Source: Bacillus pseudomycoides DSM 12442 (GTDB lineage Bacteria > Bacillota > Bacilli > Bacillales > Bacillaceae_G). From it: a stretch of 12,104 nt of DNA. Positions within the stretch are counted from its first letter, which is position 1. The number at the start of each line of letters is the position of its first letter. The DNA is taken from the NCBI RefSeq assembly GCF_000161455.1, contig NZ_CM000745.1, forward strand, positions 5,359,694 through 5,371,797, written 5' to 3'. This document shows, in pieces, positions 5,027 to 11,181 of the stretch. A program made the position numbers and the translations under genes. Under the pieces are notes generated by a model. That model was not told the DNA's origin, made no database searches, and saw nothing but the letters and a program-made list of their open reading frames with translations.

Positions 5027-5800
5027 TTAGATCGCCTCCTGATTAAGAAACTTATTAATAAAGTAAAACTGGCCTTTTCCTGTAACTTTTGGTGTGAATG
5101 ATGTTACGAATTCACCTTCACTATTTGTTCTTACAAATTCTTGTGACTCGAATAATCCTAAATCCATTGCATACTGAGTAGGTGTGTTGTACATGCTTCC
5201 TCTTTTCTTGCAAAGGTAGCCGTTTTCTCTCAACCATTCGAAGAGTCTGTTTTGACCTGTTTCTATTCCTTTTTGTTTCATTAGAATCGCTAACTGCTTT
5301 ATGCTGATTAGATTCGTTGAAACTTGGACTGCTTGAGCAAATGTTACTAAAGGTTGTTGCTGTAATACTTTTCGTTCAGCTTCAAAGCGTCTCTCTTTTT
5401 CTTCTTTTAAATTAGTGAGAAGACCGATCATGAAGTCTGGATTAGTTACCACTTGTTCTAGTACTTGATCTGTCATATATACTCCGTGTTTACGGATTGT
5501 TGGAAGAACTTCTTCAATTACCCATTTTTCAAATTGATCCGCTTGTGGAAGTTTTGATTTTACGATTAAGCGGTATAAATTGGATTCATTGATGAATTTT
5601 TTTCTTTGTCGTCCACTATTAGTAGGGACTAACGTTTCGTTCACCCCTTCAGATTTACAATGATCTTTAATTGCTTTGTGTGGATTTGAATACCCTAATG
5701 CTTTAGCGACATCTGTTGCCGGAAAGTATTCTTTTCCATCTTTAATAAGAATTCCTAAGTTCCCGAACATACTGTGTGAAAATTTTTTGAGTTCATTCAT
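5027..5800 (-). CDS. phage antirepressor (Bro-N plus KilAC domains)
   Basis: A 257-residue DNA-binding protein. The N-terminal Bro-N domain spans about 1-110 (GILIKDGKEYFPATDVAKAL, LGYSNPHKAIKDHC, KFINESNLYRLIVKSKLPQA, FEKWVIEEVLPTIRKHGVY). A helical linker rich in Glu and Arg lies at 130-148. The C-terminal KilAC/ANT domain covers about 150-255 (ISIKQLAILMKQKGIETGQN, LFEWLRENGYLCKKRG, TPKVTGKGQFYFINKF). Such proteins counter the CI-like repressor during induction. The ATG has AAAAAGGAGTAAACCAA upstream. A 17-bp operator identical in type to those at the switch lies at 5824-5840 just before the gene, so its expression is probably directly repressed by CI or Cro. Length is usual for the family. 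Confidence 0.93.
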   Translation of the reverse strand: MNELKKFSHSMFGNLGILIKDGKEYFPATDVAKALGYSNPHKAIKDHCKSEGVNETLVPTNSGRQRKKFINESNLYRLIVKSKLPQADQFEKWVIEEVLPTIRKHGVYMTDQVLEQVVTNPDFMIGLLTNLKEEKERRFEAERKVLQQQPLVTFAQAVQVSTNLISIKQLAILMKQKGIETGQNRLFEWLRENGYLCKKRGSMYNTPTQYAMDLGLFESQEFVRTNSEGEFVTSFTPKVTGKGQFYFINKFLNQEAI

Positions 5801-5823
5801 TTGGTTTACTCCTTTTTTACTTT

Positions 5824-5840
5824 ATAAACCTAAGGTTTAC
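5824..5840. promoter_or_regulatory. operator O1, upstream of the antirepressor
   Basis: ATAAACCTAAGGTTTAC: half-sites ATAAAC and GTTTAC with a 5-base centre. It lies between the Cro-like gene stop and the antirepressor start and overlaps a possible leftward -10 (TTATAA). It shares an identical 15-bp core with O2. Confidence 0.75.
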
Positions 5841-5841
5841 T

Positions 5842-6030
5842 TTAATTGTTAAAAAAAAGTTCTTTAGGATTTTCCTCAAGAGCTATTGCGATTTTTAGCG
5901 CTAAGTCTATTTTTAATGTTCTTTTGTTGTTTTCGATATACCAGTAGTGCATTTTAGTAATTCCGACCTTATTGGCAACATCTTGGCAAGACATTCCTTT
6001 TTCTAGTCGTTTTTGTTTTAACTGATGCAA
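5842..6030 (-). CDS. Cro-like XRE-family regulator
   Basis: A 62-residue single-domain helix-turn-helix protein: (M)HQLKQKRLEKGMSCQDVAN, then KVGITKMHYWYIENNKRTLK and IDLALKIAIALEENPKELFF. The HTH fills nearly the whole protein, as in Cro/Xre repressors. I choose TTG 6028-6030, seven bases after GGGAGG. An in-frame ATG at 6063 is impossible as a start because it lies within the -10 box of the gene's own promoter. The promoter (TTGAAA, 17-base spacer, TATAAT at 6062-6067) has operator O2 as its whole spacer. It is the first gene of the leftward lytic operon, divergent from the CI-like repressor. Confidence 0.85.
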   Translation of the reverse strand: MHQLKQKRLEKGMSCQDVANKVGITKMHYWYIENNKRTLKIDLALKIAIALEENPKELFFNN

Positions 6031-6061
6031 GTTATTTCCTCCCTTCGTTGCCTGTAATTTC

Positions 6062-6090
6062 ATTATAAGTAAACCTAAGGTTTATTTCAA
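6062..6090 (-). promoter_or_regulatory. leftward early promoter (PR-like)
   Basis: Minus strand: -35 TTGAAA (6085-6090), 17-base spacer, -10 TATAAT (6062-6067), predicted start near 6055. Near-consensus sigma-A promoter whose spacer is operator O2, so a bound repressor would block polymerase. Confidence 0.85.
6069..6085. promoter_or_regulatory. operator O2, in the leftward promoter spacer
   Basis: GTAAACCTAAGGTTTAT, 17-bp dyad with half-sites GTAAAC/GTTTAT. Its core is identical to O1; the centre-to-centre distance to O3 is 61 bp, about six helical turns, so loop or cooperative binding is feasible. Confidence 0.8.
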
Positions 6091-6124
6091 GTGCTTTTCC
6101 CCAAAAAATATAATGATTTTCAAC

Positions 6125-6154
6125 TTGTGGTAAACACTATGTTTACTTTATACT
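6125..6154 (+). promoter_or_regulatory. rightward repressor promoter (PRM-like)
   Basis: Plus strand: -35 TTGTGG (6125-6130), 18-base spacer, -10 TATACT (6149-6154). Operator O3 (6130-6146) fills the spacer, suggesting autoregulation of the CI-like repressor or shut-off by Cro. Confidence 0.7.
6130..6146. promoter_or_regulatory. operator O3, in the repressor promoter spacer
   Basis: GTAAACACTATGTTTAC: half-sites as in O1 and O2 but a different 5-base centre (ACTAT rather than CTAAG), which may set a different affinity for CI and Cro. Confidence 0.75.
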
Positions 6155-6193
6155 TTATTTATTGCAAACACTTTATAAAAGGGGGCATTAATA

Positions 6194-6544
6194 TTGATCG
6201 GGGAAAAGATTAAAGAACTAAGGAAGAATAATAAGATAACGCAAGAGCAACTTGGTAATGCTATTGGTGTATCTAAAATGGCTATTTCTTATTTTGAAAA
6301 GGGAAAAAAGTCACCTGGGCGAGAATCATTAGAAAAGATTGCTGATTATTTCGGTGTAACTACTGATTATTTATTAGGTAGATCAGAAGATCCAGAATTG
6401 AGCGAAGAAGAAAACAAGATTGTTACTGAAGAAGGAAAAAACATACTAGCTTTAATTGAAAGTCTTCCAGAAGATGAGAGAAAGAAAGCTTGGGAACAGT
6501 TAGAGATGTATGTTACTTATATGCAAAATGAAAAGAATGGCTAA
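6194..6544 (+). CDS. CI-like phage repressor, XRE family
   Basis: A 116-residue protein starting at TTG 6194 after AAAGGGGGCAT. The HTH_3 domain occupies residues of about 3-62 (KIKELRKNNKITQEQLGNAI, GVSKMAISYFEKGKKSPGRE, SLEKIADYFGVTTDYLLGRS). A short helical C-terminus (LSEEENKIVTEEGKNILALI ... AWEQLEMYVTYM) probably dimerises it. There is no LexA-type peptidase domain, so RecA-stimulated self-cleavage is not expected; induction more likely acts through the antirepressor. It is transcribed away from the Cro-like gene, and its own promoter holds operator O3. The non-ATG start, shared with the Cro-like gene, may keep its level low. Confidence 0.88.
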   Translation: MIGEKIKELRKNNKITQEQLGNAIGVSKMAISYFEKGKKSPGRESLEKIADYFGVTTDYLLGRSEDPELSEEENKIVTEEGKNILALIESLPEDERKKAWEQLEMYVTYMQNEKNG

Positions 6545-6546
6545 TC

Positions 6547-6581
6547 AAAGAAGACTACTTAATGTGACAGTCTTCTTTTTT
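6547..6581 (+). terminator. terminator of the CI-like repressor gene
   Basis: Ten-base stem aaagaagact/agtcttcttt (6547-6556/6569-6578), 12-base loop, followed by further T residues, three bases after the stop. It overlaps the 3' end of the convergent 49-residue gene. Confidence 0.85.
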
Positions 6582-6704
6582 ATGTATTTGGTTTTCCTTA
6601 TAAGATTCGTCTAGACAAATTTTTAAAATATCTTCTGCTTTAATCGGAGCTCCATGTTTCAAACCCAATTTTATCGCTTCCCTAACCAATTGCTCTTTTT
6701 TCAT
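6555..6704 (-). CDS. small phage protein of 49 residues, unknown function
   Basis: Reads MKKEQLVREAIKLGLKHGAP then IKAEDILKICLDESYKENQI and HKKEDCHIK. The ATG at 6702-6704 follows GGGGGAAG at a spacing of five bases. It is convergent with the CI-like repressor, and its last codons lie in the repressor terminator. The first 40 residues look like two or three helices and well-formed coding sequence; the tail encoded by the terminator stem is probably less constrained. I do not recognise the family. It may be an immunity-region accessory protein, judged only by location. Confidence 0.6.
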   Translation of the reverse strand: MKKEQLVREAIKLGLKHGAPIKAEDILKICLDESYKENQIHKKEDCHIK

Positions 6705-6807
6705 ATCTACTTCCCCCTATATCCTCTTTAATATATGTAGACTTTCTTAAAATGATGAGCTTTTGTCGCTTTGGGTCAAGAACTCTCCATTTCCTTTAGA
6801 GCAGAAA

Positions 6808-6832
6808 TGACACTATCGATTTGATAGTGTCA
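6808..6832. repeat. 10-bp inverted repeat
   Basis: tgacactatc/gatagtgtca (6808-6817/6823-6832) with a 5-base centre gattt. No T run follows, so an operator or recombination site is more likely than a terminator. Confidence 0.5.
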
Positions 6833-6935
6833 ATTGGAAAGCGGTGATAGAAAAACAAACTACAGTAGCAATTGTCAAAATGGCTTTAATAACCTTACCT
6901 TTCAAGTGCTTCACCAACTTTTATGTATAATTTAT

Positions 6936-7037
6936 CTATAACGTTTTAAGACTCTTTTCGGTAGAATACTGTGGAAAACTCTCGATTGATTGTTCTATAT
7001 ATTCTCTTCCCTCTTCTCCATCTTTCGCTATCTCCAT
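6936..7037 (-). pseudogene. possible gene remnant, 33 codons
   Basis: A minus-strand frame reads MEIAKDGEEGREYIEQSIES then FPQYSTEKSLKTL, acidic and helix-like as in a protein C-terminus. No ribosome site precedes the ATG and a TAA closes the frame three codons earlier, so if real it is the leftover tail of a longer gene. No family identified. Confidence 0.25.
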
Positions 7038-7270
7038 GTAATATAGTTAAAAATTACTAAATAATCTATCATTTTTGAGGGATTTTAAAGATCCATATAT
7101 AACAGTTTTTCTTGAATTTCATAGAAAGAAGTATGCATTTTTTCATTTTTTCATTTAAAGACCTCTATATGAATATTTTACCATAAAAACACGAACTTTT
7201 GTTCCTTTTATTTCTTATAAACAGAAATACGACCTAAATAAAACAAAAAAGTCAGAATAACTACCAATTG

Positions 7271-7299
7271 TGGTATAGTAATAGAGTGATTATTATACT
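7271..7299 (+). promoter_or_regulatory. promoter/operator of the second XRE repressor
   Basis: Two -10-like boxes, TGG-TATAGT (7271-7279, extended) and TATACT (7294-7299), sit in an imperfect dyad gtatagtaat-agagtg-attattatac (7273-7298, nine of ten positions symmetric). If the second box is used, transcription would begin at about the ATG itself (7306). The dyad is a likely autoregulatory operator. Confidence 0.5.
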
Positions 7300-7305
7300 C
7301 AAACT

Positions 7306-7653
7306 ATGAAAACTACAGTCGGTCAAAACATTAAAAATTTCAGAAAGTCTTTCGGTTTAACGCAAGAACAATTATCTGATAGAACAGGGTTATCACGTGG
7401 ACAAATCAAAAATTGGGAAGTGGATCGCCATGAACCTGATCTTGAAAGTTTGAAAGTACTTGCGTCGTTTTTTAACACCTCCATAGACCGTCTTCTTAGC
7501 TTCAAAAACGAGAAAGAAGATGCGTTACTAGAATTACTATTTAATGATGTCCAAAGGGCTTATGAGGAACTCGATGGACGTCAGCAAGGTCGTTTTGCAA
7601 AGCAAGTTTCATTGTACGTGAAAATGTTGCAAAACAACAAAGATATATTGTGA
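7306..7653 (+). CDS. second XRE-family repressor
   Basis: A 115-residue regulator. The HTH spans residues of about 5-65 (VGQNIKNFRKSFGLTQEQLS, DRTGLSRGQIKNWEVDRHEP, DLESLKVLASFFNTSIDRLL); the C-terminus (DALLELLFNDVQRAYEELDG ... QVSLYVKMLQ) is helical and probably dimerising. It is similar in plan to the CI-like protein at 6194 but clearly diverged in the recognition helix (SRGQIKNW versus SKMAISYF), and its upstream dyad is unlike operators O1-O3, so it should have a separate regulon. No Shine-Dalgarno sequence precedes the ATG; the transcript may be leaderless like lambda cI from PRM. It precedes the nuclease gene and may control it. Confidence 0.82.
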   Translation: MKTTVGQNIKNFRKSFGLTQEQLSDRTGLSRGQIKNWEVDRHEPDLESLKVLASFFNTSIDRLLSFKNEKEDALLELLFNDVQRAYEELDGRQQGRFAKQVSLYVKMLQNNKDIL

Positions 7654-7697
7654 TTTGATTTCAAAATAAAAGAAATCTTTTCCATTGAACAGTGGTA

Positions 7698-7722
7698 AGG
7701 GAGCAATTTGCTCTCTTTTTTA
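7698..7722 (+). terminator. terminator after the second repressor
   Basis: agggagca/tgctctct hairpin (7698-7705/7709-7716, one G:U) with a 3-base loop, followed by T5. It separates the repressor from the nuclease gene, which therefore probably has its own promoter. Confidence 0.75.
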
Positions 7723-7776
7723 TTTGTCCGAATTCTATAGAAAATAAATAACCTACTTATTTATATTTAGAAATTC

Positions 7777-7785
7777 TGTTATATT
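7777..7785 (+). promoter_or_regulatory. putative promoter of the nuclease gene
   Basis: Extended -10 TGT-TATATT at 7777-7785; the -35 is poor. It lies about 70 bases before the ATG and downstream of the repressor terminator. Confidence 0.4.
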
Positions 7786-7854
7786 ATGGATTTTTATAGT
7801 AAATGTTATTAATATTCCGAACTATAAAATATTAAAGTTAAGGGGAAATTCAAT

Positions 7855-9006
7855 ATGGAGTTCAGAAATGATATAAACAAAATATCTAACCAAATTTTAG
7901 AACGAAAAGAATACATAACTAACGAAGAGATGACTAAACAATCATTAATCATTCCTTTTTTACAAAAATTAGGTTATGACGTTTTTAATCCTTTAGAAGT
8001 TAGACCCGAGTACATTGCAGATTTTGGAGCTAAAAAAGGGGAAAAGGTGGATTACGCTGTTTTTAAAAATGGAGTTCCTATTATTTTAATTGAGGCAAAA
8101 TCTGTAACTGAGAATCTACTTAAACATGACGCTCAATTGTCTAGGTATTTCAACGCCTTACCAGATGTCAAAGTAGGGGTACTTACTAATGGTGTAGAGT
8201 ACAAGTTTTACACTGATCTAACTAATGACAATGTTATGGATGAACAACCTTTCTTTACATTTAACATGGATAATTTAAGTAATGTGGATATAGAAACAAT
8301 TGAAACTTTTACAAAAGAAAATTTTGAAGCTGAGGAAATTGTTAAATATGCTGAAGAGCTTATCTATATGACTAATTTAAATTCCACAATTAAAGAATTA
8401 TTTAAGAATCCTTCAGATGATTTCCTTCGTTTTCTAATTAAAGATTTTAGCTCAACTAGAATCACAAACAATGTTTTAGATCGATTCAGACCAATTGTAA
8501 AAAAAGCAATTAACCAAACGTTATTAGAGATAATCAGTGACGGCTTGACTCCAAAAGAGCCAACAGTAACTGAGACAGTCGAAAAAAGTGTAGCTGAAGT
8601 TGCTTCTTCAACTGAAATAGTTGAAGAAATTATTAAGGAAAACAAAAACGATAGAATTATTACTACTGATGATGAACTAATTGCTTTTGATATCGTTAAA
8701 GAAATTTTAGTTAAAAATCAAAGAGACATTAGTGACGTTAAATATAAAGATACTATTAGTTATTTCGGAATTATGAATCGTGTAATTACAAAATGGTTTA
8801 TACGCCTATTCCTTGAAAGTGAATCAAAATCCTTAGTTGTAAGATTAGACTTAGAAACTACTAAACAATTGTGTCCTAATTTTGTAGTTGAACAAGCACC
8901 TAAGTCTCAGGGAGTAAGTAGAATTTTTATTAACGATGTTCACGATCTAAAAAAATTAGAAGCATTAATCCTATCTTGTTATGACCAAATTGTAACTAGT
9001 GCGTAA
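7855..9006 (+). CDS. solitary type I restriction R-like (HsdR-N) PD-(D/E)XK nuclease
   Basis: A 383-residue protein. Residues of about 25-135 match the HSDR_N nuclease fold: early acidic EE at 24-25, Asp66 in KVDYAVF, Glu80-Ala-Lys82 in PIILIEAKSV, and a QxxxY motif (Gln94, Tyr98), then VGVLTNGVEYKFYTD. All residues expected for metal-dependent DNA cleavage are present. A variable acidic linker follows at about 230-275, then a C-terminal domain of unknown role. No helicase motor, methylase or specificity gene is next to it, so it is not a type I restriction system; it resembles stand-alone COG4748-like proteins. AAGGGG precedes the ATG. Sitting in the lysogeny arm, it may act in superinfection exclusion or defence; that is inference. 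Confidence 0.8.
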   Translation: MEFRNDINKISNQILERKEYITNEEMTKQSLIIPFLQKLGYDVFNPLEVRPEYIADFGAKKGEKVDYAVFKNGVPIILIEAKSVTENLLKHDAQLSRYFNALPDVKVGVLTNGVEYKFYTDLTNDNVMDEQPFFTFNMDNLSNVDIETIETFTKENFEAEEIVKYAEELIYMTNLNSTIKELFKNPSDDFLRFLIKDFSSTRITNNVLDRFRPIVKKAINQTLLEIISDGLTPKEPTVTETVEKSVAEVASSTEIVEEIIKENKNDRIITTDDELIAFDIVKEILVKNQRDISDVKYKDTISYFGIMNRVITKWFIRLFLESESKSLVVRLDLETTKQLCPNFVVEQAPKSQGVSRIFINDVHDLKKLEALILSCYDQIVTSA

Positions 9007-9034
9007 AAAAGAGGGTTTCGGCTCTCTTTTTTTT
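9005..9034 (+). terminator. terminator of the nuclease gene
   Basis: gaggg/ctctc stem (9011-9015/9022-9026, one G:U) with loop tttcgg, flanked by A6 and T8 tracts, directly after the stop codon. Confidence 0.85.
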
Positions 9035-9278
9035 ATTTCCCTCGACAGAATCTGACAAAATAGTTGTAACTAGATTTGTGGTTCTGGTGCAAATGTATGA
9101 AGAAGAACCGACAAGAGAAACCGACCTTATGTTTCGCTTTTACTTTGGCTTCTCAAAAAAATTAATGGTACATAAAAAAAACCTGGATGTAAATATTTAA
9201 GAAACCCAGCTAACCTTTTCATGTGAAGGTAGCTGGGTTTGAAAGTTATATGTGCAAAATAAATCCTAAAGTGACATC
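9035..9278. other. intergenic stretch between nuclease and IS remnant
   Basis: No gene seen. It holds the long hairpin at 9202-9240 and, at 9080-9093, a weak resemblance to an IS6-family terminal repeat that I do not count as an element end. Confidence 0.5.
9202..9240. repeat. long imperfect hairpin, possible terminator
   Basis: aaacccagctaacctt (9202-9217) pairs with aaggtagctgggttt (9226-9240) with a single bulged base and an 8-base loop. T-rich tracts lie on the minus-strand downstream side. Could end leftward transcription from the accessory segment. Confidence 0.5.
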
Positions 9279-9317
9279 TAGAGTGTAGTCTCATTTAAAA
9301 AACCTTGCAACAGAACC
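9279..9317 (-). mobile_element. orphan inverted end of an IS6-family element
   Basis: Read on the minus strand it starts ggttctgttgcaaggttt and continues as taaatgagactacactct, matching the left end of the element at 11118 over nearly 40 bases with a few differences. No transposase accompanies it; sequence inside the former element has been lost. It faces the intact left end at 11118, enclosing the protease segment. Confidence 0.75.
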
Positions 9318-9324
9318 TCATTTT

Positions 9325-9617
9325 TTATGACACACAAGCTACTCCTGCCAGTTGTTGAACTACAGCTGTAAAAGCTGGTCCTGCTTGTTCAGCTACATGC
9401 GCAGCATAAATCCATTCACCTCCGTGATGACCTTGAACCACAAGAGCTCGATTCTCGTATGAAGTAAGATTAATTTCCCTAGCCTCTGGTGTCACAGCTT
9501 CCATTTCTCTTATCCCTGTTAGCTTTACAGAGGTACAACGAGCAGATTCTGGGATTAAAATCTGAAACTCCCATTTTTTACTATACCAACAAATTGATCA
9601 CTTCTATATTCTTCCAT
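9325..9617 (-). pseudogene. frameshifted small gene, 97 codons, unknown function
   Basis: ATG 9617 follows AAGGAGAAATTCAGT and reads MEEYRSDQFVGIV, then in the shifted frame KWEFQILIPESARCTSVKLT, GIREMEAVTPEAREINLTSY, ENRALVVQGHHGGEWIYAAH and VAEQAGPAFTAVVQQLAGVA to CVS and a stop at 9325. The shift lies in a run of six A residues near 9575-9580; one more A would restore a single 97-residue frame. The ALVVQGHHGGEWIYAAHVAE stretch looks like an OB-fold-type beta barrel. It is on the same strand as the protease upstream and may have been its operon partner. If the run is a sequencing error the gene is intact. Confidence 0.6.
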
Positions 9618-9629
9618 ACTGAATTTCTC

Positions 9630-9789
9630 CTTATTTCTTTGGTTTCTATAACCCAATATTTGAACAACAATCTTTGGCAACATTTAATTGTATACAATTG
9701 TTGTTTTTCACATAAATGCCCTCTTCTTTATCGGAACATACTAGCAACTTTTCTTTCTTAACTTCCCTTTTACGTGTATTCTTTTCAAA
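9630..9789 (-). other. region between protease and small pseudogene, with an in-frame extension
   Basis: After the protease TAA the same frame stays open for 46 codons (FEKNTRKREVKKEKLLVCSD, then KEEGIYVKNNNCIQLNVAKD and CCSNIGL). An independent start would be TTG or the GTG near 9710 with GAGGGC upstream, giving a 21-residue Cys-containing peptide (MKNNNCIQLNVAKDCCSNIG L). Too little to call a gene. Confidence 0.25.
9686..9699. repeat. 14-bp perfect palindrome
   Basis: AATTGTATACAATT, a perfect dyad of the kind bound by GntR/TetR-type regulators. It lies about 70 bases upstream of the small pseudogene ATG on the minus strand. Confidence 0.5.
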
Positions 9790-10779
9790 TTAAATATGAA
9801 CAGGAACCCCAGTAAATAGTGAAATACCGAGAGCCGCTTCAACATCACTAAATAAATTAGCAAAAGTGGATGATCCATCCTCAGCACCACCAAAAAGTAG
9901 TCCTATGACACGATTTTGCTCATCAACAATTACTGAACCTGAATCACCATGATCAGAAAACTTAGGATTTTTAGTAGTATCTGGTTCAATAGTAATTTGA
10001 TTTTTTAATGTGACCACTCCAATACCTGATCCATAATCAATTGAACTAGTGCGACCAAGGCCAGTTATTGTTCCATGAGTCAATCCAGTTGTACGACCTT
10101 GCTTACGAACACTGGCACCAATAGTCGGGGAGACCTTACCTTTTACTTTACCTATATTAAGAATCTCTGGAGAAGTCCGTCTGTTTTTTATTATAGATAT
10201 AGCTGCATCTACGGGCTTATTTTGAGAGTTAATTTTATCTCCAAGGCATACGCTATCAAGAGCTCCGATTATGTCTCCTGAACATTGACCACCATCTACC
10301 CTTCCAGGTTGTGTCATTTCATCACCAGATTTCCAATTATTATCAACACCCATGACATGAAAATTACTTAATGCGTAGAATTTATTATCCTCTTTCTGAA
10401 CAATTGCACCTAGAGTACCTACAAATATAAATCCATTTATAGCTCTACAAGGGCCTACACTAATTCCTCCAACTAAAGGATCAAATTTACCAGTTTCATT
10501 TTCAAGAACAGGTGCACCCACCGGAATCTTTAACACCTGTAATTCCACTTTTTTTTCTTCAATGACATCCGTTTTTACGCCTTCAATCGTACGCGGAATT
10601 TCATGTTCAGGTCCTACATTCTCTTTCTTTGTTACAAATGTACGTATGGCGATCTCATCAGTTCGTTTTCCTTCCACATACTTAAATCCTACATCAACCC
10701 CTATGACGTTAGGTTTATTTAGTAATACATTTTCATTAGCTTCTTTTATATCTAGAAGTTTTTTTACCTTTTTATCCAT
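9790..10779 (-). CDS. trypsin-like serine protease without signal peptide
   Basis: A 329-residue chymotrypsin-fold protease. The catalytic triad is readable: His141 in LSNFHVMG, Asp191 in PVDAAIS and Ser280 in HGDSGSVIV. A family-typical N-terminal region precedes it (about 1-85: NVIGVDVGFKYVEGKRTDEI, AIRTFVTKKENV, IPRTIEGVKTDVIE). There is no signal peptide, lipobox or membrane helix, so it is probably cytoplasmic or released by lysis. ATG 10779 follows AAAGGAAGTAATTAT. The gene lies between inverted IS6-family ends, with a frameshifted gene downstream and a protease fragment beyond the IS, which marks this as mobile accessory DNA. Specific substrate unknown; related stand-alone trypsin-like proteins occur widely in Bacillus. 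Confidence 0.85.
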   Translation of the reverse strand: MDKKVKKLLDIKEANENVLLNKPNVIGVDVGFKYVEGKRTDEIAIRTFVTKKENVGPEHEIPRTIEGVKTDVIEEKKVELQVLKIPVGAPVLENETGKFDPLVGGISVGPCRAINGFIFVGTLGAIVQKEDNKFYALSNFHVMGVDNNWKSGDEMTQPGRVDGGQCSGDIIGALDSVCLGDKINSQNKPVDAAISIIKNRRTSPEILNIGKVKGKVSPTIGASVRKQGRTTGLTHGTITGLGRTSSIDYGSGIGVVTLKNQITIEPDTTKNPKFSDHGDSGSVIVDEQNRVIGLLFGGAEDGSSTFANLFSDVEAALGISLFTGVPVHI

Positions 10780-10783
10780 ATAA

Positions 10784-11117
10784 TTACTTCCTTTCTAAAA
10801 GTTTTGAGAAGAATATGCTTCATTAAAAACAAAGTTATGTTTTGCTATACCTTAAATAAATATATACACTAATTCTTACCATTCAACGATTTAAACTGAG
10901 CGGTTTTTACTCTCATTATTCAAATGAACCCAAACTTAACACTTGACATTAACATAGCTTATAGTTTCGGAAATAAAACCCTCTCTATTTGTAAAATATC
11001 ACCAATAACGTTTTTAACGTTATTACATAATATCTTTTAAATCGGAGAAAATTTATATGTGCTTACATGGCATAATTCATAAATCCAGAAGAGATTACGA
11101 TGACTAGTATTAAAATT
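10784..11117. other. intergenic stretch upstream of the protease and IS
   Basis: Carries the protease leader and the 21-bp palindrome at 11004-11024. A 16-codon frame MCLHGIIHKSRRDYDD starts at 11057 after GGAGAAAATTTAT and may be a scrap cut by rearrangement at the IS edge. No gene otherwise. Confidence 0.4.
11004..11024. repeat. 21-bp perfect inverted repeat
   Basis: aataacgtt-ttt-aacgttatt: nine-base arms around TTT, with the hexamer AACGTT in each arm. It could be an operator for the divergently placed protease or a relic of the DNA before IS insertion; no T run makes a terminator unlikely. Confidence 0.55.
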
Positions 11118-11181
11118 GGCTCTGTTGCAAAGTTTTCTAAATGAGACTACACTCTGGAAAAAAGAATAAGGAGAAACACAA

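Larger units (their letters stand above)
6705..7305. other. gene-poor AT-rich stretch between the two repressors
   Basis: Holds the inverted repeat at 6808-6832, the possible degraded frame at 6936-7037, and the promoter/operator region of the second repressor at its right end. The rest is AT-rich with no convincing gene on either strand. In many phages this position would carry the integrase or excisionase; none is seen. Confidence 0.5.

Noticed and set aside
9080..9093. ggttctggtgcaaa as a further IS6 terminal repeat
   Set aside because: Matches 13 of 14 bases of the repeat but then diverges at once and has no transposase sequence beside it; could be chance.
10075..10783. Rightward ORFs opposite the protease (10075-10281, 10562-10783) and 9489-9761
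   Set aside because: Shadows of the protease and of the frameshifted gene on the other strand.
10943..10965. TTGACA...TATAGT as a rightward promoter
   Set aside because: The spacer is only 11 bases, too short for a sigma-A promoter.
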